Source: Rhizobium sp. Root1203 (GTDB lineage: Bacteria; Pseudomonadota; Alphaproteobacteria; Rhizobiales; Rhizobiaceae). Taken from it: a stretch of DNA of 64,000 bases. Positions within the stretch are counted from its first letter, which is position 1, and every line of letters starts with the position of its first letter. A program made the translations under genes and the position numbers. The notes beneath the pieces are model-generated. The model saw nothing but the letters and a program-made list of their open reading frames with translations. It was not told the origin of the DNA and ran no database searches. The DNA lies in contig NZ_LMCW01000001.1 of the NCBI RefSeq assembly GCF_001424945.1, positions 647,787 through 711,786 on the forward strand, read 5' to 3'. This document shows, one piece after another, positions 16,080 to 24,442 of the stretch.

Positions 16080-17765
16080 ATGAGCAGCATGAGAAACCTT
16101 TGCTTTGGTTTGCTGGCGTCAGCGCTGACGACCGCGCTCGCTGGCCCGGCAGTGGCACAGCAACCCTCTGCCAAACCCAATATCCTCGTCATCATGGGCG
16201 ACGATGTCGGCTGGTTCAACATTGGCGCATATCACCGGGGCATCATGTCCGGAAAGACGCCCAACCTCGACAAGCTGGCCGCCGGCGGCATGATGTTCAC
16301 CGACTACTATGCGGAAGCAAGTTGCACCGCAGGCCGGGCGAGTTTCATCACCGGTGAAATTCCGCTGCGCACCGGTTTGACGACGGTCGGGCAGGCGGGC
16401 GCTGATGTCGGCATGCCCGACAAGGCGGCAACGATCGCCGCCGCGCTCAAGACCGAGGGCTATGCGACCGGCCAGTTCGGAAAGAACCATCTCGGCGACC
16501 TGAACAAGTTTCTGCCGACCTTGCATGGCTTCGATGAGTTCTTCGGCTACCTCTACCACCTCGATGCCATGTCCGATCCCTATTGGTATTCGTTCCCGAA
16601 TGACCAGTCGTACCGTGACAAGGTCGGGCCGCGCAATCTGGTCCACAGCTTCGCAACGACCACCGACGACGCCACCGTGCAGCCGCGCTGGGGCAAGATC
16701 GGCAAGCAGAGGATTGTCGACGAAGGCCCCTTGGCCCCGTACCCCGACATGTCCAACGTGCCGAACATGCATGACATAACGCCCAAGGCCAAATACGACA
16801 TGGGTACTTTCGACGACGTGCTGGTCAAGGCGTCCTGCGACTTCATGGACAAGGCCAAAACAGACGGCAAACCGTTTTTCGTCTGGCACAACACGACGCG
16901 CATGCACGTCTGGACGTTTCTGTCGCCCAAGTACCAGGCCCTCATGAACAGCGAGAGCAACTACGGCCTTGAAGAAGCCGGCATGGCGCAGCTCGACGAC
17001 AGCGTCGGCGCTATCATGAAATGCGTCGAGGATGCAGGCGAGACCGACAACACCATCGTCATTTTCACGACCGACAATGGCGCAGAGGTGTTCACCTGGC
17101 CTGACGGCGGCATGACCCCGTTCAAGGGGACCAAGGGGACCGTGATGGAGGGTGGGTTCCGCGCACCGGCCATCATCCGCTGGCCGGGCAAGGTCAAGCC
17201 GGCAACGGTGGAAAACGGGATCTTCTCCGCCCTGGATTGGTTCCCCACCCTGGTGGCAGCGGCGGGAAATCCCGACATTACCGACGAGTTGCTCAAGGGC
17301 GTGAAGCTCGGTGACGCGACCTACAAGAACCATCTCGACGGCTACAATCAGCTGGACCTGCTGATGGGCAAATCACCGTCCGCACGCCATGAGTTCTTTT
17401 ACTTCGGTGGCCCGCAGCTCGGGGCGGTTCGCATCGACGACTTCAAGTACCAGTTCTTCCAGCAGCCGCAGGGTTGGCCGGGTGCGAAGGTCACGACTGA
17501 CATGCCCACCATGGTCAATATCCGTCAGGATCCCTTCGAGCGGACGCCGTCGATTGGCGAGCAAAGCCTCAACGACCTTGGGGGAGGCTACATGAACGAC
17601 TTCTTCGCGCGTGAGTTCTGGCGTTTCGTCAGTGTTCAGCAGGAAGTCGGCAAACTTGCACTCACGGCGATTGACTATCCGCCGATGCAGGACCCGGCCT
17701 CCTTCAACCTGGAGGCCGTAAAGAGACAGATCGACGCGGCGATCAAGAACAAGCCGGGCAACTGA
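16080..17765 (+). CDS. Periplasmic arylsulfatase-type sulfatase
   Basis: A 561-aa protein from the ATG at 16080 (GGAGAG upstream); a start 30 bp earlier has no ribosome site. The signal peptide ends near AVAQQ (about residue 28). Metal-site motif ILVIMGDDVGWFN, formylglycine signature SCTAGRASF (Cys82), then GKNHLGDLNKFLP, HNTTRMHVW and FTTDNGAEVFTWPDG. It parallels the divergent sulfatase along its length but is longer by a loop rich in Asp/Pro around residues 185-240. The substrate is unknown. A hairpin follows the stop. Neither sulfatase belongs to the RcGTA plan. Confidence 0.9.
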   Translation: MSSMRNLCFGLLASALTTALAGPAVAQQPSAKPNILVIMGDDVGWFNIGAYHRGIMSGKTPNLDKLAAGGMMFTDYYAEASCTAGRASFITGEIPLRTGLTTVGQAGADVGMPDKAATIAAALKTEGYATGQFGKNHLGDLNKFLPTLHGFDEFFGYLYHLDAMSDPYWYSFPNDQSYRDKVGPRNLVHSFATTTDDATVQPRWGKIGKQRIVDEGPLAPYPDMSNVPNMHDITPKAKYDMGTFDDVLVKASCDFMDKAKTDGKPFFVWHNTTRMHVWTFLSPKYQALMNSESNYGLEEAGMAQLDDSVGAIMKCVEDAGETDNTIVIFTTDNGAEVFTWPDGGMTPFKGTKGTVMEGGFRAPAIIRWPGKVKPATVENGIFSALDWFPTLVAAAGNPDITDELLKGVKLGDATYKNHLDGYNQLDLLMGKSPSARHEFFYFGGPQLGAVRIDDFKYQFFQQPQGWPGAKVTTDMPTMVNIRQDPFERTPSIGEQSLNDLGGGYMNDFFAREFWRFVSVQQEVGKLALTAIDYPPMQDPASFNLEAVKRQIDAAIKNKPGN

Positions 17766-17785
17766 GCAGAACCTCGACGAGACAA

Positions 17786-17807
17786 CGGGCGGCCGGAGGG
17801 CCGCCCG
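17786..17807 (+). terminator. GC-rich hairpin after sulfatase gene
   Basis: A 9-bp perfect stem CGGGCGGCC/GGCCGCCCG with a 4-nt loop, 21 bp after the sulfatase stop. The downstream TCTGCTTTCTC is pyrimidine-rich but not a clean T run. It separates the cargo block from portal g3. Confidence 0.55.
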
Positions 17808-17957
17808 TCTGCTTTCTCGAAATGTGCGCTTTAAAAGGCCTTCGCACCGGGAACGGACGCTGATGATGTCTCGTTCGTTCCGGCTCCTCTTGAGCCCCCT
17901 GAGATGGCGACAGGCGCTGCGGCATGAAAGCCGCTCCGAAACCTTGGGAATCACATC

Positions 17958-19115
17958 ATGAAACTCCGATCCTTGCTGCCGTGGGGCTCCCCGGCGGTCC
18001 GCAATCCCGTGCCCGAGAAAAAAGCGGCCGCAAGCGTCGTGTCGCTGGCCGCGGACGGTCGGGCGAGCTGGACGGGGCGCTCCTATGCGGCGCTTGCGCG
18101 TGAAGGCTTCATGCGCAATCCGGTGGCGCACCGCTGCGTCAGGCTGGTTGCGGAAACGACGGCCTCCGTGCCGATGCTGCTCTACGAGGGCACCCGCGAG
18201 CGGCCGGATCACCCGCTGCTGGAACTCCTCCGGCAGCCGAATGCGCACATGGGCGGCCCGGATTTCTTCGAAGCGCTCTATGGCCATCTGCTGCTGTCGG
18301 GCAATGCGTATGTCGAGCCGCTTGATGTCGGCGGGCAGCTGCGCGAACTGCACCTGCTCAGGCCGGACCGAGTGAGTGTCGTCGAGGGCCGCGACGGATG
18401 GCCGGAGGCCTACGACTATCGCGCCGGCGGCTCGCTGCGCCGGTTTCCGCTCGATACGGGCGGCTTCGGCCTGCTGCACCTCAAGCTCTTTCATCCGCTC
18501 GACGATCATCTCGGCTTCCCGCCGCTCGCCGCAGCGCAGGTGGCGCTCGATCTCTCGAATGCGGCCGCGACCTGGAACAAGGCGCTGCTCGACAATTCCG
18601 CACGCCCCTCCGGTGCGCTCGTCTACCAGCCGAAGGAGGGCGGCAACCTCTCGCCGGATCAGTACGAGCGGCTGAAGCAGGAGCTGGACGATGGCTATTC
18701 CGGTCCCCTGCGCGCAGGCCGGCCGCTGCTGCTTGAAGGCGGACTCGACTGGAAGTCGATGGGGCTCTCGCCGAAGGACATGGACTGCGTGGAGGCGCGA
18801 AACGGCGCCGCCCGCGACATCGCGCTCGCCTTCGGCGTGCCGCCCATGCTGCTCGGCATCCCCGGTGACAACACCTATGCCAACTACCAGGAAGCCAACC
18901 GCGCCTTCTACCGCCTCACCGTGTTGCCGATGCTGACCCGCACCGCCGCGTCGCTCTCGACCTGGCTGGCCCGCAGCCACGGCGACGGCCTGCGGCTGGA
19001 GCCTGACCTGGACAAGGTCGCCGGGCTGGCCTCCGAGCGCGACCAGCTCTGGACACGGGTGGGCAATGCGCCATTCCTGACCGACGAGGAGAAACGGCAG
19101 GCGGTGGGGTATTGA
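17958..19115 (+). CDS. GTA g3, HK97-family portal protein
   Basis: A 385-aa portal. The N-terminal region LAREGFMRNPVAHRCVRLVAETTASVP, the central GNAYVEPLDVGGQLRELHLLRPDRV, and the late PPMLLGIPGDNTYANYQEANRAFY are hallmark segments of HK97-type portals in GTAs. Twelve copies form the DNA channel and join head to tail. The ATG at 17958 follows GGGAATCACATC. This resumes the GTA order after the cargo block; how transcription reaches it is unclear because a hairpin lies just upstream. Confidence 0.93.
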   Translation: MKLRSLLPWGSPAVRNPVPEKKAAASVVSLAADGRASWTGRSYAALAREGFMRNPVAHRCVRLVAETTASVPMLLYEGTRERPDHPLLELLRQPNAHMGGPDFFEALYGHLLLSGNAYVEPLDVGGQLRELHLLRPDRVSVVEGRDGWPEAYDYRAGGSLRRFPLDTGGFGLLHLKLFHPLDDHLGFPPLAAAQVALDLSNAAATWNKALLDNSARPSGALVYQPKEGGNLSPDQYERLKQELDDGYSGPLRAGRPLLLEGGLDWKSMGLSPKDMDCVEARNGAARDIALAFGVPPMLLGIPGDNTYANYQEANRAFYRLTVLPMLTRTAASLSTWLARSHGDGLRLEPDLDKVAGLASERDQLWTRVGNAPFLTDEEKRQAVGY

Positions 19116-19378
19116 GAACCGATTGCGTTGGAGGGGCTTGAAAGCCGCCGGCGGAATCGACGGAAGACGCTATAAATTCATTGTTTTTCAAAGAGATGCA
19201 TCTGATATCGGAATCCGGATCCGGCCAAGGCGGGCAGCCGGTGTGAGCCTCGGATTCTATCTCCGAACAAATCACCCCAAGCGATTCAAAAGATTCACGG
19301 AAACAGTCGAACAGGGCGCCGCAAAGCCCTGGTTCATCGCCTTTGCCGGCGTGTTCCACCTATTCGGAGTGTTTAGCA

Positions 19379-19696
19379 ATGGCCGACTTTTCCAACGATG
19401 CCTGGCTCTGGGCGACCAGGGTGCTGGGTGCATCGGCGGGTGCCGCCGTGTCGCTCGTCTATCTCGTGCCGAAGAGCCGGCGCGAGGCGGCGAGCCGGTT
19501 CTTCACCGGCCTTGCCTGCGGCACGATCTTCGGCACGCCGACCGGCATCTGGATAGCCGAACGGCTGGCGCTTGCGGACCGGCTTTCGGTGTCCGAGGTG
19601 ATCCTCTCGGGCTCGGCGGCATCGAGCCTCTGCGCCTGGTGGGGGCTTGGCATCCTCTCGCGCATCGCCGGACGCTACGGCGCACGCAACCGCTAG
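19379..19696 (+). CDS. GTA g3.5-like small membrane protein (DUF6107-type)
   Basis: A 105-aa protein from the ATG at 19379, with GGAG at about 11 nt upstream. It has two or three hydrophobic stretches (ASAGAAVSLVYLV, FFTGLACGTIFGTPTGIWI, SEVILSGSAASSLCAWWGLGIL), so it is probably a membrane protein. It occupies the place of RcGTA g3.5 between portal and protease. The role of this product in GTAs is not established as far as I know. The 263-bp gap before it contains an AT-rich stretch near 19170-19200 and no gene. Confidence 0.75.
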   Translation: MADFSNDAWLWATRVLGASAGAAVSLVYLVPKSRREAASRFFTGLACGTIFGTPTGIWIAERLALADRLSVSEVILSGSAASSLCAWWGLGILSRIAGRYGARNR

Positions 19697-19706
19697 AGAC
19701 ACTTCG

Positions 19707-19741
19707 GCAAAAGTGCGCAGCGGTTCTGCGTCCGGAATTGC
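19707..19741. repeat. Partial copy 3 of the 44-nt palindromic repeat
   Basis: It shares GCAAAAGTGCGCAGCGGTT and TGCGTCCGGAATTGC with the copies at 13438 and 13500, with one T-to-C change and a degenerate left arm. It lies between g3.5 and the protease gene, so the same element has entered the GTA cluster at two sites. Confidence 0.75.
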
Positions 19742-19776
19742 CCGACCGCGAATTTCCGACAACGAGGAGTATGACC

Positions 19777-20361
19777 ATGACCGCAAGCCGCGCGCTGGCG
19801 CGATCACCCGTGGCTGTCGACAGCCGCAAGTTCGTCAATCTGGAGCTTCGCGGGCTGAAGCGCGACGGCAGCTTTTCCGGCTATGCCAGCGTCTTCGGCG
19901 AGGTCGATCTCGGCAAGGACGCGATCGAGCGCGGCGCCTTTCGCAAATCGCTCGCCGAGCGCGGGGCGGGCGGCGTGCGCATGCTCTTCCAGCACGACCC
20001 GGCCGAGCCGATCGGCGCCTGGAAAACGATCCGCGAGGATAGCCGCGGGCTCTATGTCGAGGGTGTCCTGGCCGATGGCGTCTCCCGTGCCCGCGAGGTC
20101 CATCAGCTCCTGAAGAACGGCGCCCTCGACGGACTTTCGATCGGCTTCCGCACGGTCAGGGCGAAGACCGATGCGAAATCGGGCGTGCGGCGCATCCTGG
20201 AGGCCGACCTCTGGGAGATCTCGGTGGTGACCTTCCCGATGCTGCCGTCTGCCCGCGTGCAGAACATCAAGAATGCGCGGTGGTTCCGCGACAAGGAGAC
20301 CGAGCTCGTCCGCGCCATGCGCCGGGCGGCACGGCTGATGCTGAGAGAAACCTTCAGATAG
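19777..20361 (+). CDS. GTA g4, HK97-family prohead protease
   Basis: A 194-aa protease. The start at 19777 is favoured over the ATG at 19771 because the GAGGAG site then has 7-nt spacing. Motifs: FSGYASVFGEVDLGKDAIERGAF, the catalytic His region RMLFQHDPAEPIG, and the Ser region GALDGLSIGFR, followed by LWEISVVTFPMLPSARV. This serine protease cleaves the capsid N-terminal arm during head maturation. The 9-bp gap to the capsid gene indicates coexpression. Confidence 0.93.
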   Translation: MTASRALARSPVAVDSRKFVNLELRGLKRDGSFSGYASVFGEVDLGKDAIERGAFRKSLAERGAGGVRMLFQHDPAEPIGAWKTIREDSRGLYVEGVLADGVSRAREVHQLLKNGALDGLSIGFRTVRAKTDAKSGVRRILEADLWEISVVTFPMLPSARVQNIKNARWFRDKETELVRAMRRAARLMLRETFR

Positions 20362-20370
20362 GACCAACCC

Positions 20371-21627
20371 ATGACCGACATGCACACTGCCTTGAAGACG
20401 GCGCCGGAGATCAAGGCGGCGCCCGAGATGACCGCCGCCTTCGACGAGTTCATGGAGGCCTTCGAGGCCTTCAAGGAAACCAATGACCGCCGCCTCGGCG
20501 AGATCGAGGAGAAGCTGACCTCCGACGTCGTCACCCGCGACAAGATGGACCGTATCAACCGCGCGATGGACGAGCAGAAGAAGGTGCTCGACCAGCTGGC
20601 GCTGAAGAAAGCGCGGCCGCCGCTCGGCCGGTCCGGTGCCGCGGGCATCGAGACGACCGAGCACAAGGCGGCCTTCGAGCAGTACATCAGACGCGGCGAC
20701 GAGACGGGCCTGCGTGACATCGAGGCGAAGGCCATGTCGTCGGGCTCCGGCGCGGATGGTGGCTACCTCGTACCCTCCGAAACCGACAGTGAAATCGGCC
20801 GCCGCCTTTCCGTAGCCTCGCCGATCCGGTCGCTCGCGACGGTGCGCCAGGTGTCCAGCTCGATCCTGAAGAAACCCTTTGCGACAACAGGCATGGCATC
20901 CGGTTGGGTCGCGGAGACGGCAGCGCGGCCGCAGACCAACAGCGCCCAGCTCGCCGAGCTGTCCTTCCCGACCATGGAACTCTATGCGATGCCGGCGGCG
21001 ACGCAGGCGCTGCTGGACGACGCGGCGGTCGATATCGAGGGCTGGATCTCGAGCGAGGTCGACACCGTCTTCGCCGAACAGGAGGGTACCGCCTTTGTCA
21101 GCGGCGACGGCATCAACAAGCCGAAGGGCTTCCTCGCCTATGCCGCCGTTGCCGAGAGCGCCTGGAGCTGGGGCAGTCTCGGCTACATCGCAACCGGTGC
21201 CGCGGGTGCCTTCAGGGCAACCGGCGCTTCCGACACGCTGATCGACACGATCTATGCGCTGAAGGCGGGGCACCGACGGAACGCGAACTTCGTGATGAAC
21301 CGCAAGGCGCAGGCCGAGGTGCGCAAGCTGAAGGATGCCGACGGGCGCTATCTCTGGCAGCCGCCCGCAATGGCAGGCGAGGCCGCCACGCTGGCCGGGT
21401 TCCCGGTGGCGGAGGCCGAGGATATGCCCGATATCGCAGCCAATGCGATGTCCATCGCCTTCGGCGATTTCCGCGCCGGCTATCTCGTCGTCGACCGGAC
21501 GGGTGTTCGCGTGCTCCGCGATCCCTATTCCGCCAAGCCCTACGTGCTGTTCTACACGACCAAGCGCGTCGGCGGCGGCGTGCAGAATTTCGAGGCGATC
21601 AAGCTCATCAAGTTCGCGGAGAGCTGA
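20371..21627 (+). CDS. GTA g5, HK97-fold major capsid protein
   Basis: A 418-aa major capsid protein. Residues 1-95 form a charged coiled-coil scaffolding (delta) domain (FDEFMEAFEAFKETNDRRLGEIEEKL). The mature part begins near KAMSSGSGADGGYLVPSE, the expected cleavage zone for the g4 protease. Conserved HK97-fold segments include GWVAETAARPQTN, FLAYAAV, FVMNRKAQAEVRKLKDADGRYLWQ and KPYVLFYTTKRVGGGVQNFEAIKLIKFA. A palindromic intergenic element follows. Confidence 0.95.
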   Translation: MTDMHTALKTAPEIKAAPEMTAAFDEFMEAFEAFKETNDRRLGEIEEKLTSDVVTRDKMDRINRAMDEQKKVLDQLALKKARPPLGRSGAAGIETTEHKAAFEQYIRRGDETGLRDIEAKAMSSGSGADGGYLVPSETDSEIGRRLSVASPIRSLATVRQVSSSILKKPFATTGMASGWVAETAARPQTNSAQLAELSFPTMELYAMPAATQALLDDAAVDIEGWISSEVDTVFAEQEGTAFVSGDGINKPKGFLAYAAVAESAWSWGSLGYIATGAAGAFRATGASDTLIDTIYALKAGHRRNANFVMNRKAQAEVRKLKDADGRYLWQPPAMAGEAATLAGFPVAEAEDMPDIAANAMSIAFGDFRAGYLVVDRTGVRVLRDPYSAKPYVLFYTTKRVGGGVQNFEAIKLIKFAES

Positions 21628-21642
21628 TTTGCCTCGGCGGCA

Positions 21643-21705
21643 CCCCTCGTCCGGCTGCCCACTGTTCTCCCCGAGGGGAGAAGGGACCCGGGGTCGGACG
21701 AGGGG
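21643..21705. repeat. REP-like palindromic element between capsid and adaptor genes
   Basis: An 11-bp outer stem (CCCCTCGTCCG/CGGACGAGGGG) encloses an 8-bp inner stem (TTCTCCCC/GGGGAGAA, 2-nt loop). The element is in the 121-bp gap between g5 and g6. It resembles the C/G-rich dispersed palindromes of rhizobial genomes. It could stabilise the abundant capsid mRNA or dampen read-through, but has no T run. Confidence 0.75.
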
Positions 21706-21748
21706 GCCACGCGGCGGCCCGTCACCAACGCAAAATTCAGGAATCCAT

Positions 21749-22318
21749 ATGACCTACGTACCTATTACCCCGCCCGCCGCGGAGGCGCTGACGCTGGCCG
21801 AGGTCAAAGCCCATCTGCGGCTCGACGACGGCAACGAAGACGCGCTTCTGGTATCCCTGATCCGCACCGCCCGCGAACACCTGGAGCGCAGCACCGGCCT
21901 CTGCCTGATCGCCCAGGGCTTTCGCGTCTATCTTGATTCAATACCTGAGGGCGGCGTGATTCCGATTGCCAGAGGACCGGTGCAAAGCATTGAAAGCCTG
22001 ACGCTTTACGATCCATTCGGCGAAGCGGTTGCGCAGCCGCTGGCGGGCCACGTCCTCGACGGAAATTCCCATCCGGCCCGGCTGATCCTCAATCGCATCG
22101 TCAACACGGCACGGGCGATCAATGGTATCGAGATCGAGTTCACCGCGGGTTTCGGCGAAAGTGGTGCCGATGTTCCGGATGTGCTGAAGCGGGCGATGCT
22201 GATGCATGTCTCCCGGATGTTTGCCTTTCGCGGCGCGGTTGCCGCAGAGGATCAACCGGCCGACACTCCTGTCGGCTACGCTCGCCTCATCGCTCCCTTC
22301 GTCATGCGGAGGCTCTGA
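21749..22318 (+). CDS. GTA g6, head-tail connector/adaptor
   Basis: A 189-aa protein from the ATG at 21749, with AGGA 6 nt upstream; a longer frame from 21335 is a shadow of the capsid gene. The N-terminal segment LTLAEVKAHLRLDDGNEDALLVSLIRTAREHLERSTG is the phage gp6-like head-tail connector signature, and IEFTAGFGESGADVPDVLKRAMLMHVSRMF is typical of GTA adaptors. It binds beneath the portal. Its stop overlaps the g7 start by 1 bp. Confidence 0.9.
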   Translation: MTYVPITPPAAEALTLAEVKAHLRLDDGNEDALLVSLIRTAREHLERSTGLCLIAQGFRVYLDSIPEGGVIPIARGPVQSIESLTLYDPFGEAVAQPLAGHVLDGNSHPARLILNRIVNTARAINGIEIEFTAGFGESGADVPDVLKRAMLMHVSRMFAFRGAVAAEDQPADTPVGYARLIAPFVMRRL

Positions 22319-22653
22319 TGCGATCGGTGTTCCTCGATCCCGGCGAGATGACGGCGCGACTGGAGCTGGAAGTGCCTGTGGAGACGTCGGACGGGCAGGG
22401 CGGCGCCACTGTTGCCTTCGTGTCGATCGGCTCACTCTGGGCGAGGGTCGAACCTGTCGGCGAGGTGCGCGGAGAACAGGCGGGCGCAGAGGTTTTCACG
22501 CTCACGCACCGCATCTGGCTTCGGTTCCGAAGCGACATCAAGGCCGGCATGCGGTTTTCCAAGGGCGCCCGCGTCTTCGCGATCGGCACCTGGCGCGACC
22601 CGGACGAAACCGGCTGCTATCTCGTCTGCCTCTGCGAGGAGGAAGGCCGATGA
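22318..22653 (+). CDS. GTA g7, head-tail stopper
   Basis: A 111-aa beta-rich protein with the head closure (SPP1 gp16-like) pattern: the N-terminal LDPGEMTARLELEVPVETSDGQGG, then GSLWARVEPVGEVRGEQAG, HRIWLRFRSDIKAGMRFSKG and FAIGTWRDPDETGCYLVCLCEE. It seals the neck after DNA packaging. The start overlaps the g6 stop by 1 bp, and its stop overlaps the start of a 33-aa gene in an ATGA. Confidence 0.9.
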   Translation: MRSVFLDPGEMTARLELEVPVETSDGQGGATVAFVSIGSLWARVEPVGEVRGEQAGAEVFTLTHRIWLRFRSDIKAGMRFSKGARVFAIGTWRDPDETGCYLVCLCEEEGR

Positions 22654-22751
22654 CGGCCCTGCAGGTCACATTGCGGAATCTCGCGGAGGTTCTCGCGAAG
22701 CTCGCGCGCGATGCCGCACAAAAGAGCGAGAAACAGGGGAGGGCCGGATGA
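22650..22751 (+). CDS. 33-aa coupled gene between g7 and g8
   Basis: An uninterrupted 33-codon frame whose ATG overlaps the g7 stop (ATGA) and whose stop overlaps the g8 ATG (ATGA). The product begins MTALQVTLRNLAEVLAKLA and is predicted to be a single amphipathic helix with a basic, polar tail. The four-base overlap on both sides is the pattern of translational coupling, and skipping it would leave an unexplained 94-bp gap in a tightly packed cluster. I do not know a counterpart in RcGTA. It could be a remnant, a coupling device or a structural microprotein. Confidence 0.6.
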   Translation: MTALQVTLRNLAEVLAKLARDAAQKSEKQGRAG

Positions 22752-23155
22752 GCGCTGCCAATGAATTGCTTTCGGCGATCCACGCCCGCCTGATCGGGGA
22801 CACCGAACTCAGCGTTGTGATCGGTCTCGACGGTATCCGTGACAGGTACATGACGGGGGGGAACCTTCCCTGCATCGTGATCGGCGACCTTGCGACCAAC
22901 GACTATTCGACCTCGACCGAAGCCGGAGAGGAACATCTGCTGACGCTTGAGGTGTGGTCCGAAGCCAGCGGCCGCAAGCAGGCACAGCAGATTGCTGCGT
23001 CGATCCGTGCTTTGCTGGCCAATGCGTCCCTGCCGCTTGAAACGCATCTCCTCGTTAACCTGCAGCATGTCGCCACGCTGACGCGGCGGGAAGCGAAAGC
23101 GAGGCTCTTTGTCGCCGCGCTCAGGTTCAGGGCAGTAACGGAATCGATGCTCTAG
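22748..23155 (+). CDS. GTA g8, tail terminator (DUF3168)
   Basis: A 135-aa protein with the DUF3168/tail-completion pattern: ELLSAIHARLIGDTELSVVIGLDGIRD, the central LPCIVIGDLATNDYSTSTEAGEEHLLTLEVWSEASGRKQA, and a C-terminal strand LFVAALRFRAVTES. It caps the tail tube at the head side. The start overlaps the preceding small gene by 4 bp. Its last 29 bp overlap the antisense MFS transporter gene, so two stops interleave here. Confidence 0.9.
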   Translation: MSAANELLSAIHARLIGDTELSVVIGLDGIRDRYMTGGNLPCIVIGDLATNDYSTSTEAGEEHLLTLEVWSEASGRKQAQQIAASIRALLANASLPLETHLLVNLQHVATLTRREAKARLFVAALRFRAVTESML

Positions 23156-24368
23156 CGCCTCGCACCAGCGTCATCAGCATCAGGACGAAGCCCAGCGACA
23201 TCGTAGCCAGCGCCGCGCACGTGGCGATCGCCATGCCTGCACCCGCGCGGTCGAGGATGGCGGTGAAGACGACCGGGGCGAATGCGTTCGCGAGATTTTG
23301 CGGCAGCGAGAGGCGGGCGGATTGCAGACCGTATTCACGCGGTGAAAACAGGGCGAGCGGTAACAGAGCGCGGGCAACGGTCATTACGCCGGAGCCGAAC
23401 CCGTAGAGCAGAATGAAGATGATGAGCAGGGGTGTCGACGCCGGCACGGCGAGCATCAGAAGGAAGCTCGAAACCATCAGGCTCACGCCCATTGCGGCAC
23501 TCAGGATCGGGTTGCCGCGCTTGCCGAGCAGCATGTCCATGAACCGCGCCGAGATGCCGATGACGCCACGCGCCGAACCGAGTTGCAGCGCCAACGCCGG
23601 GGAGGCGCCGGACTGGCGGAAGATCTCCAGCAGCGAGGGCGACAAGCCGAATGTGACGAAGGTCGAGACCGTGGTCGCAGCTGCGATCAGCAGAAAAGCC
23701 TTGCGCTGTGCTTTTGGCGAAAGCGGCACCGGCGCGGCTTGGACGGCAGCGCCGTCAGTATGGCGCGCGATCGGCTTCGGCAGTGCAAACAGGTGCAACG
23801 GCAGGCAGATGAAGAGTTGCAGGGCCGCGCAGATCAGGAATGTGAGCCGCCAGCCGACGGTTTCGTTGAGAAGGCTGAGAGCGGGCCAGAAAATCGCGCC
23901 TGAAAGACCGGTGAAGAGCATCAGGATCGCGATCACGCGTTTGCTGCCGGCCCCCTCGCGTTCGACGACGGCGGTATAGCAGGATGCGGACAGGCCGAAC
24001 GCACCACCGGCGCCGATTGCGATCCAGGCCAGCACGTAGAGCACGATCCCGTTTGCGGCGGCCAACAGAAGCAGCCCGATCGTGAAGGTGATGGACGCGG
24101 CGGCAAGCACACGAGCGGCGCCGTAGCGCCCTAGCCAGCGGCCTGTTGCCGGGCCTGCAATGGCGCTGACGACCATCATGATCGTCAGGCCGCCGAACAC
24201 GACCTCGTTCGGCAGGCCGAGATCGGGTGCGATGACCCGGCCCATGACGCCCAGCATATCGAAGCTGGTGCCCCAGCCGATCAGCTGCGTCACGGCAAGG
24301 ACGGCGACCGTCTGCGCCGAGCGCAGGGAGAAAGATGCAGACATCGGCGGCGGGATGCTTTGACGCAT
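23127..24368 (-). CDS. MFS transporter inserted antisense in the GTA cluster
   Basis: A 413-aa membrane protein with about 12 hydrophobic segments, for example TVAVLAVTQLIGWGTSF, GGLTIMMVVSAIAGPATGRWLGRYG (the conserved MFS loop motif region) and GFGSGVMTVARALLPLALF. The start is uncertain; ATG codons at 24437, 24368 and 24344 are possible and none has a strong ribosome site. The substrate cannot be inferred; it resembles YfkF/BsYceI-like drug-type MFS proteins only in broad layout. It lies between g8 and g9 on the opposite strand, with its 3' end inside g8. Confidence 0.85.
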   Translation of the reverse strand: MRQSIPPPMSASFSLRSAQTVAVLAVTQLIGWGTSFDMLGVMGRVIAPDLGLPNEVVFGGLTIMMVVSAIAGPATGRWLGRYGAARVLAAASITFTIGLLLLAAANGIVLYVLAWIAIGAGGAFGLSASCYTAVVEREGAGSKRVIAILMLFTGLSGAIFWPALSLLNETVGWRLTFLICAALQLFICLPLHLFALPKPIARHTDGAAVQAAPVPLSPKAQRKAFLLIAAATTVSTFVTFGLSPSLLEIFRQSGASPALALQLGSARGVIGISARFMDMLLGKRGNPILSAAMGVSLMVSSFLLMLAVPASTPLLIIFILLYGFGSGVMTVARALLPLALFSPREYGLQSARLSLPQNLANAFAPVVFTAILDRAGAGMAIATCAALATMSLGFVLMLMTLVRGARASIPLLP

Positions 24369-24442
24369 TGAAGAGCAGAAGACAGGCGGTCTCGTAGCAG
24401 CTAGGCCGGCTGGTTGAAAGTGACAAGTTGATGACATTGGCG

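Noticed and set aside
12462..17957. Idea that 12.5-18 kb is a separate prophage or transposon
   Set aside because: No integrase, transposase, terminal inverted repeats or target duplications could be found; only palindromic repeats are present.
19123..19770. Long N-terminal extension of the prohead protease frame through g3.5
   Set aside because: Runs through the g3.5 gene and a repeat; the GAGGAG site and family length fix the start at 19777.
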